Positions 33,465 to 43,415 of a stretch of DNA of 64,000 bases are shown piece by piece. The DNA comes from Xenorhabdus ehlersii. Its GTDB lineage: Bacteria > Pseudomonadota > Gammaproteobacteria > Enterobacterales > Enterobacteriaceae. Under the pieces are notes generated by a model that saw only the letters and a program-made list of their open reading frames with translations, searched no databases and was not told the origin of the DNA. The DNA lies in contig NZ_RAQI01000004.1 of assembly GCF_003610465.1 (NCBI RefSeq), forward strand, positions 1-64,000, written 5' to 3'. The position numbers and the translations under genes are program-made. The stretch's first letter is position 1. Each line of letters begins with the position of its first letter.

Positions 33465-34715
33465 ATGTCACTTGCTAAAGCTTCTGTTTGGACAGCAGGC
33501 TCCACATTGATCAAGATCGGTGTGGGGTTGCTGGTCATTAAACTTCTGGCGGTATCTTTTGGCCCAACAGGTGTTGGGCAAGCAGGTAATTTTCGCCAAC
33601 TCATTACTGTATTAGGTGTGCTCTCTGGGGCAGGGATTTTTAATGGTGTCACAAAATATGTAGCGGAACATCATCAACAACCGGAAAAGCTTAGGGCGAT
33701 ATTGGGGACATCGTCCTTGATAATTATGGGGTTTTCGACCTTATTGGCAGTGATCTTCCTTTTGTTCAGTGAAATCATCAGTATTAGCCTATTTGGTCAC
33801 ACCCATTACAAAACTGTTGTGCAGGCGCTCGCATTTATTCAAATGGGCATCGCTTACGCCAACTATTTTCTGGCAATCCTGAAAGGGTTCAGGGATGCTA
33901 AGGGAAATGCGTTGGCCATTATTTTGGGCAGCCTGACAGGCATGTTGGCTTATAGCCTCTGCTATTGGCTGGGAGGCTATGAAGGGGCATTGGCAGGCTT
34001 GGCATTGGTACCTGCATTGGTGGTTTTACCTGCCGGCCTAATGATACTGCATAGCAAGGTGATTACATTTTCTGCCTTGAAACCTATGTGGGATCGTGCG
34101 ATTGCCAGCCATCTGGGCAAATTTACTCTTATGGCGTTGCTGACTTCCATTACATTGCCCGTTGCTTATGTCATGATGCGAAATTTGCTGGCAGCGCGTT
34201 ATAGTTGGGAAGAAGTAGGGATTTGGCAGGGAGTTAGCAGTATTTCAGATGCTTATTTACAATTTATCACCGCCTCCTTCACTGTCTATCTATTGCCAAC
34301 CCTTTCTCGTCTGAAGAATAAGCAAGAAATTACCCGCGAAATTGTGAAGGCTTTGAAATTTGTCTTGCCTGCTGTAGCTGCTGCCAGTTTCTCTGTCTGG
34401 CTATTGCGTGATTTCGTGATTTGGCTGTTGTTTTCAGACAAATTCATCGCCATGCGGGATCTGTTTGCGTGGCAGTTAGTGGGCGACGTGTTGAAAGTTG
34501 GCGCTTATGTTTTTGGTTATCTGGTGATAGCGAAAGCTGCACTGCGTTTTTATATATTGACTGAAGTGAGCCAGTTCCTTTTACTGACGGGTTTTTCTCA
34601 TTGGCTGATACCGGCAAATGGAGCATTGGGGGCTGCCCAGTCATATATGGTAACTTACATTGTTTATTTCATTCTTTGTTGTAGCGTATTTATTATTTAT
34701 CGCAGGCGAGCATGA
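33465..34715 (+). CDS. wzxE: ECA lipid III flippase WzxE
   Basis: MOP-superfamily transporter that flips Und-PP-GlcNAc-ManNAcA-Fuc4NAc across the inner membrane. 416 aa, exactly the E. coli length from ATG 33465, 1 bp after the wecE stop. About twelve hydrophobic segments; [26 protein letters not shown] is conserved with the family. Overlaps wecF by 4 bp. Confidence 0.96.
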   Translation: MSLAKASVWTAGSTLIKIGVGLLVIKLLAVSFGPTGVGQAGNFRQLITVLGVLSGAGIFNGVTKYVAEHHQQPEKLRAILGTSSLIIMGFSTLLAVIFLLFSEIISISLFGHTHYKTVVQALAFIQMGIAYANYFLAILKGFRDAKGNALAIILGSLTGMLAYSLCYWLGGYEGALAGLALVPALVVLPAGLMILHSKVITFSALKPMWDRAIASHLGKFTLMALLTSITLPVAYVMMRNLLAARYSWEEVGIWQGVSSISDAYLQFITASFTVYLLPTLSRLKNKQEITREIVKALKFVLPAVAAASFSVWLLRDFVIWLLFSDKFIAMRDLFAWQLVGDVLKVGAYVFGYLVIAKAALRFYILTEVSQFLLLTGFSHWLIPANGALGAAQSYMVTYIVYFILCCSVFIIYRRRA

Positions 34716-35809
34716 CAACCCTAATTCACGTTTTGGGATCGGATATCCCACATCACAATCAAACGTTACTACGTTTCTTTAATGACGTCTTGGCACAGGA
34801 AATACATTTTTGCGCCAAACCGTGTTTTATGGTGGTGTCTAAAGACCACACATGGCTATCAAATTACCCTAACTTGACTATTTCTCTTTATCACAGCAAA
34901 TCTGCCTTATCGCAGGCAGTAATAGAGAAAGCGAAGGCAAACAGAACAGTCCGCTTCTTTTTCCACGGGCAGTTTAATGCTGCTTTGTGGTTGGCTTTAT
35001 TAATGGGAAAAATTAAGCGGCACCAATTCTTCTGGCATGTTTGGGGAGCAGATCTCTATGAAGAGTCCCGCCAACTGAAATTCCGTTTGTTCTATCTGAT
35101 TCGTCGTTTGGCACAGAAGCGGGTGGGGCATATTTTTGCCACGCGCGGTGATCTGCGGCACTTTTTTCAGGATGATTCGCGTTCAAGTCGGGCCAAACCT
35201 GATGTGCCATCATCATTGCTCTATTTCCCAACTCGGATGGAGCCTGCGTTGACGGTGACGGAGAAAACATTCTCACCGGAAGGAATTACCATCTTACTGG
35301 GGAATTCGGGGGATCAATCCAACCGTCATATTGAAGCCTTGCAGAAGATCCACCACCAGTTTGGCGATGAGGCTAGGGTGCTAATCCCAATGGGCTATCC
35401 TGATAATAACCAAGCCTATATCCAGAGCGTGGAGCAAACTGCATTGTCGTTATTTCCAGCGCAAAATGTTCGTATTCTGAAAGAGCAAATAGCCTTTGAT
35501 GAATACTTGTCATTGTTGCGCCAATGCGATTTGGGTTATTTCATTTTCAATCGTCAGCAGGGTATTGGAACACTCTGTTTGCTGATTCAATTTGGTATTC
35601 CGTTTGTTCTGAGCCGTCAAAATCCATTCTGGCATGATTTAACGGAACAGCAGATCCCTGTTCTGTTTGACGGTGATGAACTCAATAAACACTGGGTGCA
35701 GGAAGCACAGCGCCAGATGCTGTCCCTCGATAAAAAGGCGATTGCTTTTTTTGATCCCCATTTCATGGAGGGGTGGAAAACCGCCCTGTCGGAAGCATCT
35801 GGAGAGTAG
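34712..35809 (+). CDS. wecF: TDP-Fuc4NAc:lipid II Fuc4NAc transferase
   Basis: GT56-family glycosyltransferase (RffT) adding the third sugar of the ECA repeat to make lipid III. 365 aa (E. coli 359). Starts [16 protein letters not shown] and contains [11 protein letters not shown], typical of the family. Start codon overlaps the wzxE stop; wzyE starts 2 bp after its stop. Confidence 0.95.
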   Translation: MTTLIHVLGSDIPHHNQTLLRFFNDVLAQEIHFCAKPCFMVVSKDHTWLSNYPNLTISLYHSKSALSQAVIEKAKANRTVRFFFHGQFNAALWLALLMGKIKRHQFFWHVWGADLYEESRQLKFRLFYLIRRLAQKRVGHIFATRGDLRHFFQDDSRSSRAKPDVPSSLLYFPTRMEPALTVTEKTFSPEGITILLGNSGDQSNRHIEALQKIHHQFGDEARVLIPMGYPDNNQAYIQSVEQTALSLFPAQNVRILKEQIAFDEYLSLLRQCDLGYFIFNRQQGIGTLCLLIQFGIPFVLSRQNPFWHDLTEQQIPVLFDGDELNKHWVQEAQRQMLSLDKKAIAFFDPHFMEGWKTALSEASGE

Positions 35810-35811
35810 CA

Positions 35812-37239
35812 ATGACCTTGACACAATTCGGTGGGCTTTTTGTTATTTACATAATTTCGGTGGCTTTTATCCTGACCTTGACGTATCAGGAATTTCGACG
35901 TGTCCGCTTTAACTTTAATGTCTTTTTCTCATTGTTGTACCTGCTGACATTCTATTTTGGTTTTCCATTGACCAGCTTGTTGGTATTTCAGTTTAATGTG
36001 GAAGTGGTGTCTGTAGATTCATTACTACATGCAATGTTGGCGTCTGGCTGTTTTTATGCCATTTACTATGTGGCTTATAAAACACGGCTCACTTATAAAA
36101 CACGGCCCAATAATGGTATAAGTTCTGAAAACTTAACGGTGACTATGCCGCGTAAACCTTTATTTACGATGAATCGAGTGGAAGCTAATCTGACGTGGTT
36201 ACTACTTGCTTGTATTGCCATCGTTACGGTAGGTTCGTTCTTTATGCAGAACGGATTTTTGCTGTTCAAGTTACAGTCCTATAGCCAGATATTTTCCGGC
36301 CAGGTTTCCGGTGTGGCGCTCAAGCGATTTTTCTATTTCTTCATTCCTGCCATGCTGGTTGTTTTTTTCCTAAAACCGACCAAAGCACGCTGGCTGTGCT
36401 TTTTGGTAGGAACGGTGGGGTTTGGTATCCTGACCTATGTGATCGTTGGGGGTACGCGAGCTAACATCATTATCGCGTTTGCATTGTTCCTGTTTATCGG
36501 GATTGTCCGCGGCTGGATCACGTTGTGGATGCTGTTTACTGCGGGCGCAATGGGAATTGTCGGTATGTTCTGGCTGGCGTTGAAGCGCTATAGCCTGGAC
36601 GTAAGCGGGGCAGAGGCATTTTATACTTTCCTGTATCTCACGCGAGATACTTTCTCGCCGTGGGAAAATTTGGCCCTGCTGCTGGATAATTACAGCAAAA
36701 TAGATTTTCAAGGGCTGGCACCGATTGTCCGTGATTTTTATGTTTTTATTCCTGGTTGGGTGTGGCCGGATAGGCCTAATCTGGTCTGGAACACAGCTAA
36801 CTATTTCACGTGGAATGTATTGAATAACCACTCTGGTCTTGCGATTTCCCCAACACTGATTGGCTCTCTTGTGGTGATGGGGGGGGTATTCTTTATCCCT
36901 CTGGGGGCGATCGCAGTCGGTTTTATTATTAAATGGTTTGACTGGATTTATGAAGCAGGAAAACAGGAAAGTAATCGCTATAAGGCGGCAATTTTGCAAG
37001 CTTTCTGCTTTGGCGCCATCTTTAACATAATTGTGCTTGCCCGTGAAGGAGTAGATTCTTTTGTTTCTAGGGTGGTGTTCTTTTGTATTGTCTTCGGCCT
37101 ATGTCTGGTTGCGGCGAAATTGCTGTATTGGCTGTTTGAAAGTGCCGGGCTGATTCGAAAGCTTGTGGTCAGTAATCTGGCTACTTCGCGAAAAACATCT
37201 GTGATTTTGGATGTAAGGAAAAAAAATGGCGTTAAATAA
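35812..37239 (+). CDS. wzyE: ECA polymerase WzyE
   Basis: Inner-membrane polymerase of ECA repeat units. From ATG 35812, 475 aa with about eleven membrane segments; the family blocks [11 protein letters not shown] and [19 protein letters not shown] are conserved. It carries a longer hydrophilic insert after segment 3 (about residues 93-120) and a longer C-terminal tail than E. coli WzyE. It overlaps wecG by 14 bp. Confidence 0.95.
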   Translation: MTLTQFGGLFVIYIISVAFILTLTYQEFRRVRFNFNVFFSLLYLLTFYFGFPLTSLLVFQFNVEVVSVDSLLHAMLASGCFYAIYYVAYKTRLTYKTRPNNGISSENLTVTMPRKPLFTMNRVEANLTWLLLACIAIVTVGSFFMQNGFLLFKLQSYSQIFSGQVSGVALKRFFYFFIPAMLVVFFLKPTKARWLCFLVGTVGFGILTYVIVGGTRANIIIAFALFLFIGIVRGWITLWMLFTAGAMGIVGMFWLALKRYSLDVSGAEAFYTFLYLTRDTFSPWENLALLLDNYSKIDFQGLAPIVRDFYVFIPGWVWPDRPNLVWNTANYFTWNVLNNHSGLAISPTLIGSLVVMGGVFFIPLGAIAVGFIIKWFDWIYEAGKQESNRYKAAILQAFCFGAIFNIIVLAREGVDSFVSRVVFFCIVFGLCLVAAKLLYWLFESAGLIRKLVVSNLATSRKTSVILDVRKKNGVK

Positions 37240-37963
37240 CATTCCCAAATACCGCATTCGTGGTCTTAGTATCTGGGGATTCCGCGGTATGTCGCATTTC
37301 CTCGACTACCTTTTCCTGGATGGACAGGTAAAAGCAGGTACATTGGTTGCGATTAACGCAGAAAAAGTACTCACGGCGGAGAAAGACAATGCACTGAATA
37401 CGTTGCTGGATGAGGCCGAATACTTATACGCAGATGGTATTAGTATCGTACGTGCCATTCGCCGTAAATATCCTGATGCGGATGTATCGCGTATTGCGGG
37501 CGCTGATTTGTGGGAAGACTTGATGGAACGCGCTGGGCGTGAGGGTACACCAGTCTTTCTAATCGGCGGAAAACCCGATATCTTGGCCCAGACTGAGAAC
37601 AAACTGCGTACCCAATGGAATGTCAATATCGTGGGCAGACAAGATGGGTATTTTACACCAGAAACGCGTGATGATGTATTTGAGCGGATTCATGCCAGTG
37701 GTGCGGCGATTATTACCGTAGCAATGGGATCACCCAAACAGGAGATCTTTATGCGTGACTGCCGCAAGGTACATCCAGATGCACTGTATATGGGCGTTGG
37801 AGGAACCTATGATGCCTTCACTGGTCACGTTAAACGAGCACCGAAAGTCTGGCAGAATCTAGGGTTGGAGTGGTTGTATCGCTTGCTCTCTCAGCCAAGC
37901 CGTATCCGTAGGCAGATAAAGCTATTGAAATTCCTTGGCTATTATTACGGTGGCAAACTTTAG
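37226..37963 (+). CDS. wecG: UDP-ManNAcA transferase (lipid II synthase)
   Basis: WecG/TagA/CpsF-family (GT26) transferase adding ManNAcA to lipid I. 245 aa. Conserved [32 protein letters not shown] and [12 protein letters not shown] motifs. AAGGAAAAA precedes the ATG, inside the end of wzyE. Last gene of the ECA cluster. Confidence 0.96.
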   Translation: MALNNIPKYRIRGLSIWGFRGMSHFLDYLFLDGQVKAGTLVAINAEKVLTAEKDNALNTLLDEAEYLYADGISIVRAIRRKYPDADVSRIAGADLWEDLMERAGREGTPVFLIGGKPDILAQTENKLRTQWNVNIVGRQDGYFTPETRDDVFERIHASGAAIITVAMGSPKQEIFMRDCRKVHPDALYMGVGGTYDAFTGHVKRAPKVWQNLGLEWLYRLLSQPSRIRRQIKLLKFLGYYYGGKL

Positions 37964-37984
37964 CCCCGAAATTTCTCTGTTTCT

Positions 37985-38017
37985 ACCTGTTGCATTGAGC
38001 ATATGCAGCAGGTTTTT
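37985..38017 (+). terminator. Terminator of the ECA cluster
   Basis: ACCTGTTGCAT (37985-37995) pairs with ATGCAGCAGGT (38003-38013) with one T-G wobble, then five T. About 20 bp after the wecG stop. Confidence 0.88.
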
Positions 38018-38232
38018 GCTTTATTTTATTGCTGTCTTTGAGGTTATCAATAGCTTGTTGTTTGACTGCTTATTTTCAAATCTACTCTTGCAAGCCTTAT
38101 TTTTATAATTTTTTTATTTCACTGATCGGCAAAACGTGTTTTGATCCCAGCCTTTTTTACAACGATTGATTATCAATTCCTGTATTTTTCTGTTTGCAAG
38201 TATAGACATCATAAAAGTGGATAGGGAGTTTT

Positions 38233-39606
38233 ATGAGTGATTCAAAACAGAGCCTGCAAAGGGGACTTGAGGCACGTCATATTGAGCTGATTGCGCTAGG
38301 TGGCACAATCGGCGTAGGGCTGTTCATGGGTTCAGCCAGTACCTTGAAATGGGCCGGTCCTTCTGTTTTGCTGGCTTACATTATTGCTGGGCTTTTTGTC
38401 TTTTTCATTATGCGTTCCATGGGAGAAATGTTGTTCCTTGAACCTGTAACAGGTTCATTTGCTGCTTTTGGGCATAAGTACCTAAGCCCTTACTGGGGAT
38501 GCCTGACCGCATGGGGTTATTGGTTCATGTGGGTTTCTGTCGGGATTTCAGAGATTACTGCTGTTGGCGTCTATGCTGAATTCTGGTTTCCAGAATTGCC
38601 CCAATGGGTTTCGGCACTGGTAGCGGTTGGATTGGTTGCTTTGGCAAACTTGGCGGCGGTAAGGTTGTATGGTGAGTTGGAGTTTTGGTTTGCCATGATC
38701 AAAGTCACAACGATTATTGTGATGATCCTGATTGGCATTGGTTTGATTTTCTTCGGTTTAGGCAATGACTGGCAACCTATTGGTTTGGATAACCTGACCT
38801 CACATGGCGGTTTCTTCTCCGGTGGATGGAAAGGCTTTTTATTTGCTCTTTGTATTGTGGTTGCTTCCTATCAGGGGGTAGAGCTGGTTGGTATTACTGC
38901 CGGTGAAGCAAAAAAACCACAAGTTACCCTTAAAAAAGCGATCAACAATATCTTGTGGCGTATCCTGATTTTTTATGTTGGTGCCATTTTTATTGTTGTA
39001 ACTTTGTTCCCGTGGACAGAGGTTGGTGCACATAGTAGCCCGTTTGTGATGACTTTTTCTAAAGTCGGTATTGCTTCTGCGGCTGCGGTGATTAACTTTG
39101 TTGTGCTAACTGCTGCGTTGTCAGGATGTAACAGCGGAATGTACAGCGGTGGCAGAATGCTGTATGCCTTGGCGCAAAACCGTCAATTGCCTGCTTCATT
39201 GCTGAAGCTGTCGAAAAATGGTGTGCCAGTAAAATGTATTGCAATTACTATTGGTTGCTTGATTGCAGGTTCCAGCCTGAATTATCTGATACCAAATCCG
39301 CAGTCAGTATTTGTTTACGTTTATAGTGCCAGTGTATTGCCTGGCATGGTGCCATGGTTTGTGATTCTGGTCAGCCAATTGCGTTTCCGTAAGCATCATG
39401 AAGAAGCCATAAAACAGCATCGGTTTAAATCGATTCTGTTCCCTTATGTTAATTACCTGACATTGATTTTCCTGTGCTGCGTATTAGTGGGGATGGCAAT
39501 TAACACGGATACACGTTTCTCACTGATAGTGGGGGGAATATTTTTGTCGGTAGTGTCATTAATTTATTGGGTGGTGAAATTTTATTCATCTAAAAAATCG
39601 ATATAA
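38233..39606 (+). CDS. yifK: APC-family amino acid permease YifK/ThrP
   Basis: Amino acid-proton symporter of the AAT family. 457 aa with about twelve membrane segments. N-terminal consensus [25 protein letters not shown], and [10 protein letters not shown], as in E. coli YifK (called ThrP after reported threonine/serine transport). AGGGAG precedes the ATG. It sits between wecG and the tRNA cluster as in E. coli. Confidence 0.93.
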   Translation: MSDSKQSLQRGLEARHIELIALGGTIGVGLFMGSASTLKWAGPSVLLAYIIAGLFVFFIMRSMGEMLFLEPVTGSFAAFGHKYLSPYWGCLTAWGYWFMWVSVGISEITAVGVYAEFWFPELPQWVSALVAVGLVALANLAAVRLYGELEFWFAMIKVTTIIVMILIGIGLIFFGLGNDWQPIGLDNLTSHGGFFSGGWKGFLFALCIVVASYQGVELVGITAGEAKKPQVTLKKAINNILWRILIFYVGAIFIVVTLFPWTEVGAHSSPFVMTFSKVGIASAAAVINFVVLTAALSGCNSGMYSGGRMLYALAQNRQLPASLLKLSKNGVPVKCIAITIGCLIAGSSLNYLIPNPQSVFVYVYSASVLPGMVPWFVILVSQLRFRKHHEEAIKQHRFKSILFPYVNYLTLIFLCCVLVGMAINTDTRFSLIVGGIFLSVVSLIYWVVKFYSSKKSI

Positions 39607-39625
39607 TTTTATCGATTGGTTTTTA
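39596..39625 (+). terminator. yifK terminator
   Basis: AATCGATA (39596-39603) pairs with TATCGATT (39610-39617), then GGTTTTTAATTT. The yifK stop codon lies in the loop. Confidence 0.75.
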
Positions 39626-39728
39626 ATTTAAAAAACGATTTATGGTAATACTGCGGTGGAAAAGTGCTGGCTTTATCAGCTAAATGAGTAAAGCATAATC
39701 AAACGCATCATTTCTTTTAAAAAAGCAC

Positions 39729-39757
39729 TGGACAGTACGACATTAAATCCGTACTAT
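39729..39757 (+). promoter_or_regulatory. Promoter of the tRNA operon
   Basis: -35 TGGACA (39729-39734), 17-bp spacer, -10 TACTAT (39752-39757), followed by a C-rich discriminator typical of stringently controlled stable-RNA promoters. tRNA-Arg begins about 20 bp downstream. Confidence 0.75.
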
Positions 39758-39778
39758 CCTCCACCGCAACGGCGTTAA

Positions 39779-39855
<77 letters not shown>

Positions 39856-39929
39856 TTTAAAGCGTGCAAGAGCAGTGGTAATGAGTTATCGTGGTCGGGC
39901 ATTGTTGTATGTAAAAAGATAGCTGTTAT

Positions 39930-40006
39930 GGTGGCTATAGCTCAGTTGGTAGAGCCCTGGATTGTGATTCCAGTTGTCGCGAGTTCGAGTCTCGTTAGCC
40001 ACCCCA
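39930..40006 (+). tRNA. hisR: tRNA-His (GUG)
   Basis: 77 nt including the extra 5' G(-1) characteristic of tRNA-His; anticodon GTG in TTGTGAT; encoded CCA. Confidence 0.97.
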
Positions 40007-40021
40007 TCTTTTTTATGAAAC

Positions 40022-40108
40022 GCGAGGGTGGCGGAATTGGTAGACGCGCTAGCTTCAGGTGTTAGTGTCCTTACGGACGTGGGGGTTCAAGTCCCCCCCT
40101 TCGCACCA
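40022..40108 (+). tRNA. leuT: tRNA-Leu (CAG)
   Basis: 87-nt class II tRNA with a long variable arm (TGTCCTTACGGACG) and anticodon CAG; encoded CCA. Matches E. coli leuT. Confidence 0.97.
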
Positions 40109-40131
40109 TAAGAAAGATGAAAAATATATTT

Positions 40132-40208
40132 CGGCGAGTAGCGCAGCTTGGTAGCGCAACTGGTTTGGGACCAGTGGGTCGGAGGTTCGAATCCTCTCTC
40201 GCCGACCA
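40132..40208 (+). tRNA. proM: tRNA-Pro (UGG)
   Basis: 77 nt, anticodon TGG in TTTGGGA, encoded CCA, matching E. coli proM. Last of the cluster. Confidence 0.97.
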
Positions 40209-40215
40209 AATTCTG

Positions 40216-40243
40216 AAAAATCCCCGCAATAGCGGGGATTTTT
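40216..40243 (+). terminator. tRNA operon terminator
   Basis: AAAAATCCCCGC-AATA-GCGGGGATTTTT, a perfect 12-bp hairpin beginning 8 bp after tRNA-Pro. Confidence 0.93.
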
Positions 40244-40417
40244 CTTTCTAACTACTTCTTGGTTACTTTCTTTTCTTCTTCCTACTTTTCCTGCTGATAA
40301 AAAGGTTTTCCCTTTTTATTTCTTCTTAATTTCTGTTTGATTTTTAATCTGGAAATTGAATGTTATTGTTTTTGTTAATGCACTAATATTATGTTTTAAA
40401 AGATATTTTTTTATTGG

Positions 40418-40532
40418 TGTTGTATTTCAACGACAAACCGCACCACTTAATGTCTCAAATAGGAGACGTTTAACTGCATGATTTATATTTACTATATGTA
40501 AATGGCTCGAAAGGCGTCTCAAATGAGAGACG
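40418..40532 (+). promoter_or_regulatory. Three GlrR(QseF)-type activator sites upstream of glmZ
   Basis: Three matches to the GlrR motif TGTC-N10-GACA: TGTT-N10-GACA at 40418-40435, TGTC-N10-GACG at 40451-40468, and CGTC-N10-GACG at 40515-40532. The last two form obvious inverted repeats GTCTC-N6-GAGAC. They lie about 120-240 bp upstream of the glmZ start, where an enhancer-binding protein of sigma-54 would act. Confidence 0.75.
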
Positions 40533-40625
40533 GTATTTTTAACGATATTTGGTGAAAATTAAGTTATCTATTTATGGAAAGCCAGCTAAATCTTGGGTAA
40601 GGAAAATTTATCCTGATTGAAAAAG

Positions 40626-40642
40626 TTGGCACGTAAAATGCA
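40626..40642 (+). promoter_or_regulatory. Sigma-54 promoter of glmZ
   Basis: TTGGCACGTAAAATGCA matches the -24/-12 consensus (TTGGCACG-N4-TTGC) with only the first T of TTGC changed; invariant GG (40628-40629) and GC (40640-40641) are 10 bp apart. It ends about 12 bp before the expected 5' end of GlmZ. Confidence 0.82.
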
Positions 40643-40653
40643 GTATTAAAATC

Positions 40654-40862
40654 GTAGATGCTCATCCCACTCCTTATGACAGCATATGACTTCATAAACC
40701 TCGGGATGATGTAGAGCTGATTGTCAGTGCCTATGGTCCACGTTATAGATGAGTAAGCATTCTGTCTTTTCATCGCAAACCGGACACAACGTTGAGTGAG
40801 GCACTATCCGTCTGTAGACCTGATTGTATTTATACACCTGTCTTTTTTGATAGGTGTTTTTT
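40654..40862 (+). ncRNA. glmZ: Small regulatory RNA GlmZ
   Basis: About 209 nt, like E. coli GlmZ (207). The 5' end GTAGATGCTCAT and the first-stem segment CTCATAAAC are conserved, and the glmS base-pairing block GGACACAACGTTGAGTGA (40786-40803) is essentially identical. It ends in an intrinsic terminator. GlmZ with Hfq activates translation of glmS (glucosamine-6-phosphate synthase) and is inactivated by RapZ/RNase E processing, which GlmY antagonizes. It lies between the tRNA cluster and hemY, as in E. coli. Confidence 0.93.
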
Positions 40863-40864
40863 TT
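40834..40864 (+). terminator. glmZ terminator
   Basis: ACACCTGTC (40834-40842) pairs with GATAGGTGT (40849-40857) with one G-T wobble, loop TTTTTT, followed by eight T. Confidence 0.9.
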
Positions 40865-40923
40865 GTCTGTAGAAAAGTAAGGATAGGCTTCAGGTAGTTT
40901 GCCATGAGTTCTAATGGTGAATG

Positions 40924-40977
40924 CACCTCGGTTAACGACTCAATTGCATCTCATATATTTCATCGTTAACTGAGGTG
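40924..40977. repeat. Long stem-loop downstream of hemY
   Basis: CACCTCGGTTAACGA (40924-40938) pairs with TCGTTAACTGAGGTG (40963-40977) over 15 bp with one G-T wobble, loop of 24 nt. No T-tract in either direction. It lies 14 bp after the hemY stop, so it may stabilize the 3' end of the hem mRNA or be a dispersed palindromic repeat. Confidence 0.65.
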
Positions 40978-40990
40978 TGCCTCCGCGCTT

Positions 40991-42196
40991 TTATACTTCG
41001 ACTTCGCTATCACGCTTCAAGGTCAGCATAAAGCCTTTATTGCGGGTTTGGGTGGCTTCTTCACGCTTTTGCAATCTGTCCAGTGCATCGGCAAGCCATG
41101 CATAATCATGAGCATCTGGTCGCTGTGCAAGCGCTGTTTTAAATGCTGACTCAGCATTCGCCCATTCACCATGGCGCAAGGCAACCTGTCCCAGTGTACT
41201 ATTTAGCAATGGAGTTGCACCATGTTGCTTTAACAGGTGAGAGAGGGCCTTTTGTATGGTTTCAGAATCACTTGCCTTAAGGTGGGGAATTAATAGCAGC
41301 AGACGTTCATCGTAGTGTTGTTTTAATCCGTCCAAAATGATTTGCTGGGCAGTCTCGTGATCATTACATTCAATCAAATGCTCAGCCATGGCGACTTGCA
41401 ACACAATGTCATTGCGAATTTTACGGCTTTGATCTTTCCACCATATTTTCAGTCCCGTACAGCCTTTCTCTGCCATAACCTGATTCATTAATCCGATATA
41501 GGCTTGTTGACGCAATTTAAGGATTTCTTCTTCACTGTGCAGATTAGCTTTCAGTATAGAAGGCAAGATATCAATCAGGGATTGATAAGCACCTGAAAGA
41601 GAGTAAGCTTGTTCCGCCAATCGCAACAATTCAGGGTGACGAGGGGCATGATCCAACAGCTTGTCCACGCCAACGCGTGCGGCATAAATTTCACCTTGTG
41701 CCAATTGGACACGGATACGGGTAATATCAACAGGGAGCAGGTCTTTATCAGCAACTGCTGCCGCTTGTTCAATATATTGATTGGTGCGGAAATAATCACC
41801 GCGCCGTTGGGCTGCCTCTGCCGCCAGCAGATAATTCACAACAGGAAGTTCTGCATGGTCAGCGTTGCGAGCCATCAGGCGCTCAACTTGCTTGAAGTCC
41901 CCTTCGGCGAATTTCAGCAGCGCCTGTTTGGTTTGTGAACGAGCACGACTACGTTTATATCCACCAAAGAGCCAGCTATGGGTGAACGTGCTGGTACGTT
42001 TTAAGCGACGATAACACCAGCCGATAAAAATCAGCAGAAATTGTAGCAGAAGGAAGATAATCACCAGACCGGTGATACTGGTGGTGATATTGGACTTGTC
42101 TGTCTGGATCAAAACATATCCTTGATGACCTGACATCAAGGGGCCAACTACGATCCCCACAATAAGGATAATGAACAGTAAGAATATTTTCAGCAC
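40991..42196 (-). CDS. hemY: Heme biosynthesis-associated TPR protein HemY
   Basis: Inner-membrane protein of the hemCDXY operon. 401 aa. Two N-terminal membrane segments (about 1-25 and 40-62) are followed by a long TPR-type helical region. The E. coli protein is not a protoporphyrinogen oxidase despite the shared name; a role in porphyrin handling is proposed. Start is 2 bp after the hemX stop. Confidence 0.93.
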   Translation of the reverse strand: MLKIFLLFIILIVGIVVGPLMSGHQGYVLIQTDKSNITTSITGLVIIFLLLQFLLIFIGWCYRRLKRTSTFTHSWLFGGYKRSRARSQTKQALLKFAEGDFKQVERLMARNADHAELPVVNYLLAAEAAQRRGDYFRTNQYIEQAAAVADKDLLPVDITRIRVQLAQGEIYAARVGVDKLLDHAPRHPELLRLAEQAYSLSGAYQSLIDILPSILKANLHSEEEILKLRQQAYIGLMNQVMAEKGCTGLKIWWKDQSRKIRNDIVLQVAMAEHLIECNDHETAQQIILDGLKQHYDERLLLLIPHLKASDSETIQKALSHLLKQHGATPLLNSTLGQVALRHGEWANAESAFKTALAQRPDAHDYAWLADALDRLQKREEATQTRNKGFMLTLKRDSEVEV

Positions 42197-42198
42197 GT

Positions 42199-43404
42199 TC
42201 AGTTCTCCTTAACGGGGGTTTTTGCCTGATCGGTGGTTTCTGTTGTCGACCGTGATTGTGCCTCAGGCTGAATTTCAGGTTGGGAACCTGGTTGGGGTTG
42301 CTTAGAATGCGGTAAGTTATAGATACGCTTACGAACCAGCTCTGCCAATATTGGCTGACTGCTCAGTTGTTCAGGAACATCAATGGACAACGGTCTCTTT
42401 TGTAGTGAAACAACATTTTTTAAAAAGTCTTCTGCCTCAGGGTAAGAGGTATCAAAATAGGCATTCACCCATGATTGAACATCTTCCAATGCGTCCTGAT
42501 AAATTCTAACCTGGTGACGAGGAACCGCCTGCGCAGCAATCAGTAATTTGGAACGAATGTTCTCGCGCAGGTAAACACCTTGGTTAGGTGCCAGCAGCGG
42601 CTCTTTGCTGTTATCACGTGGGGTAATGGTAACGAAGTTGTCCATAAAGCTGTGCCAGCTATTGCTCAGGTTCTGGCGCCAATCAGCGAGGGAAGCCGTG
42701 ATCCCATGATCGTTTGCTTTCTCTGATATGGCTTGTTCTATTTTATTGGCAAGGTGTAAATTATCGACTTGGTTTGATAACTGATTCAGCATTAGGATAA
42801 TACCGTCTAAGTCAGTCTGTTTGATTTTGGTCAGGGAATCGATATCTGCCATGATAGCTTTACGAGCATAGAGCAGGCTGGGATCATCCATTTCCGCAAG
42901 GTTCTGGTCAGCATCTTTCAGCAAGGCGATGGCAGTGGTGATATCCTGTTCGCTCCATACTTTTCGACCCGCCATCTTAACGAAAGAGCTTGCCTGCGCC
43001 AGTCGCCAGTTTTCGATGTCAGTATTTGAAAATGCTGAAACACGGTTTTGAAGCTCTGCCATGCTACCATCCAGCCGCTGGTTTTGTGAGTGGGCTTGTT
43101 GTAAGGAATCTTCCAGCTCTTGGAGTTTGGAGTCAAAGTTTTGCTTATTGGCAGACTGCTGTTGTGTCAGAGAGGTAATCTCCTGTTGAAGAGCGAGATT
43201 TTCGGCTTTTAATACTGCATTCTGTTGTTGACCATGATGATAAATATAAATACCACCAACGCCTATCGCCAAAGAAATGGCAATTGAGAGCGTATTACCC
43301 ACCCATCCATAACGCTTGGGTTTATGGGGAGCCGTTGCAGGCTGCTGAGGGCGTTTTGTCTCAACCGCATCGGTAGATTGTTTTTGTTCCGTCATAGTGG
43401 ACAT
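42199..43404 (-). CDS. hemX: Uroporphyrinogen-III C-methyltransferase-like protein HemX
   Basis: Membrane-anchored protein of unknown exact role in heme synthesis. 401 aa: short cytosolic N-terminus, one membrane segment (about 37-57), a coiled-coil (about 65-125, Q/L-rich), then a globular HemX domain and a Q/P/E-rich C-terminal tail. Despite the database name, no SAM-methyltransferase motif is visible. Confidence 0.93.
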   Translation of the reverse strand: MSTMTEQKQSTDAVETKRPQQPATAPHKPKRYGWVGNTLSIAISLAIGVGGIYIYHHGQQQNAVLKAENLALQQEITSLTQQQSANKQNFDSKLQELEDSLQQAHSQNQRLDGSMAELQNRVSAFSNTDIENWRLAQASSFVKMAGRKVWSEQDITTAIALLKDADQNLAEMDDPSLLYARKAIMADIDSLTKIKQTDLDGIILMLNQLSNQVDNLHLANKIEQAISEKANDHGITASLADWRQNLSNSWHSFMDNFVTITPRDNSKEPLLAPNQGVYLRENIRSKLLIAAQAVPRHQVRIYQDALEDVQSWVNAYFDTSYPEAEDFLKNVVSLQKRPLSIDVPEQLSSQPILAELVRKRIYNLPHSKQPQPGSQPEIQPEAQSRSTTETTDQAKTPVKEN

Positions 43405-43415
43405 CCCATATTAAT

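Noticed and set aside
40451..40532. GTCTC-N6-GAGAC repeats considered as a CRISPR-like or IS remnant
   Set aside because: Only two obvious units; spacing and position fit GlrR-type activator sites for glmZ much better.
40564..40773. 69-codon minus-strand frame
   Set aside because: It is antisense to glmZ and its promoter; the sRNA match explains the sequence conservation.
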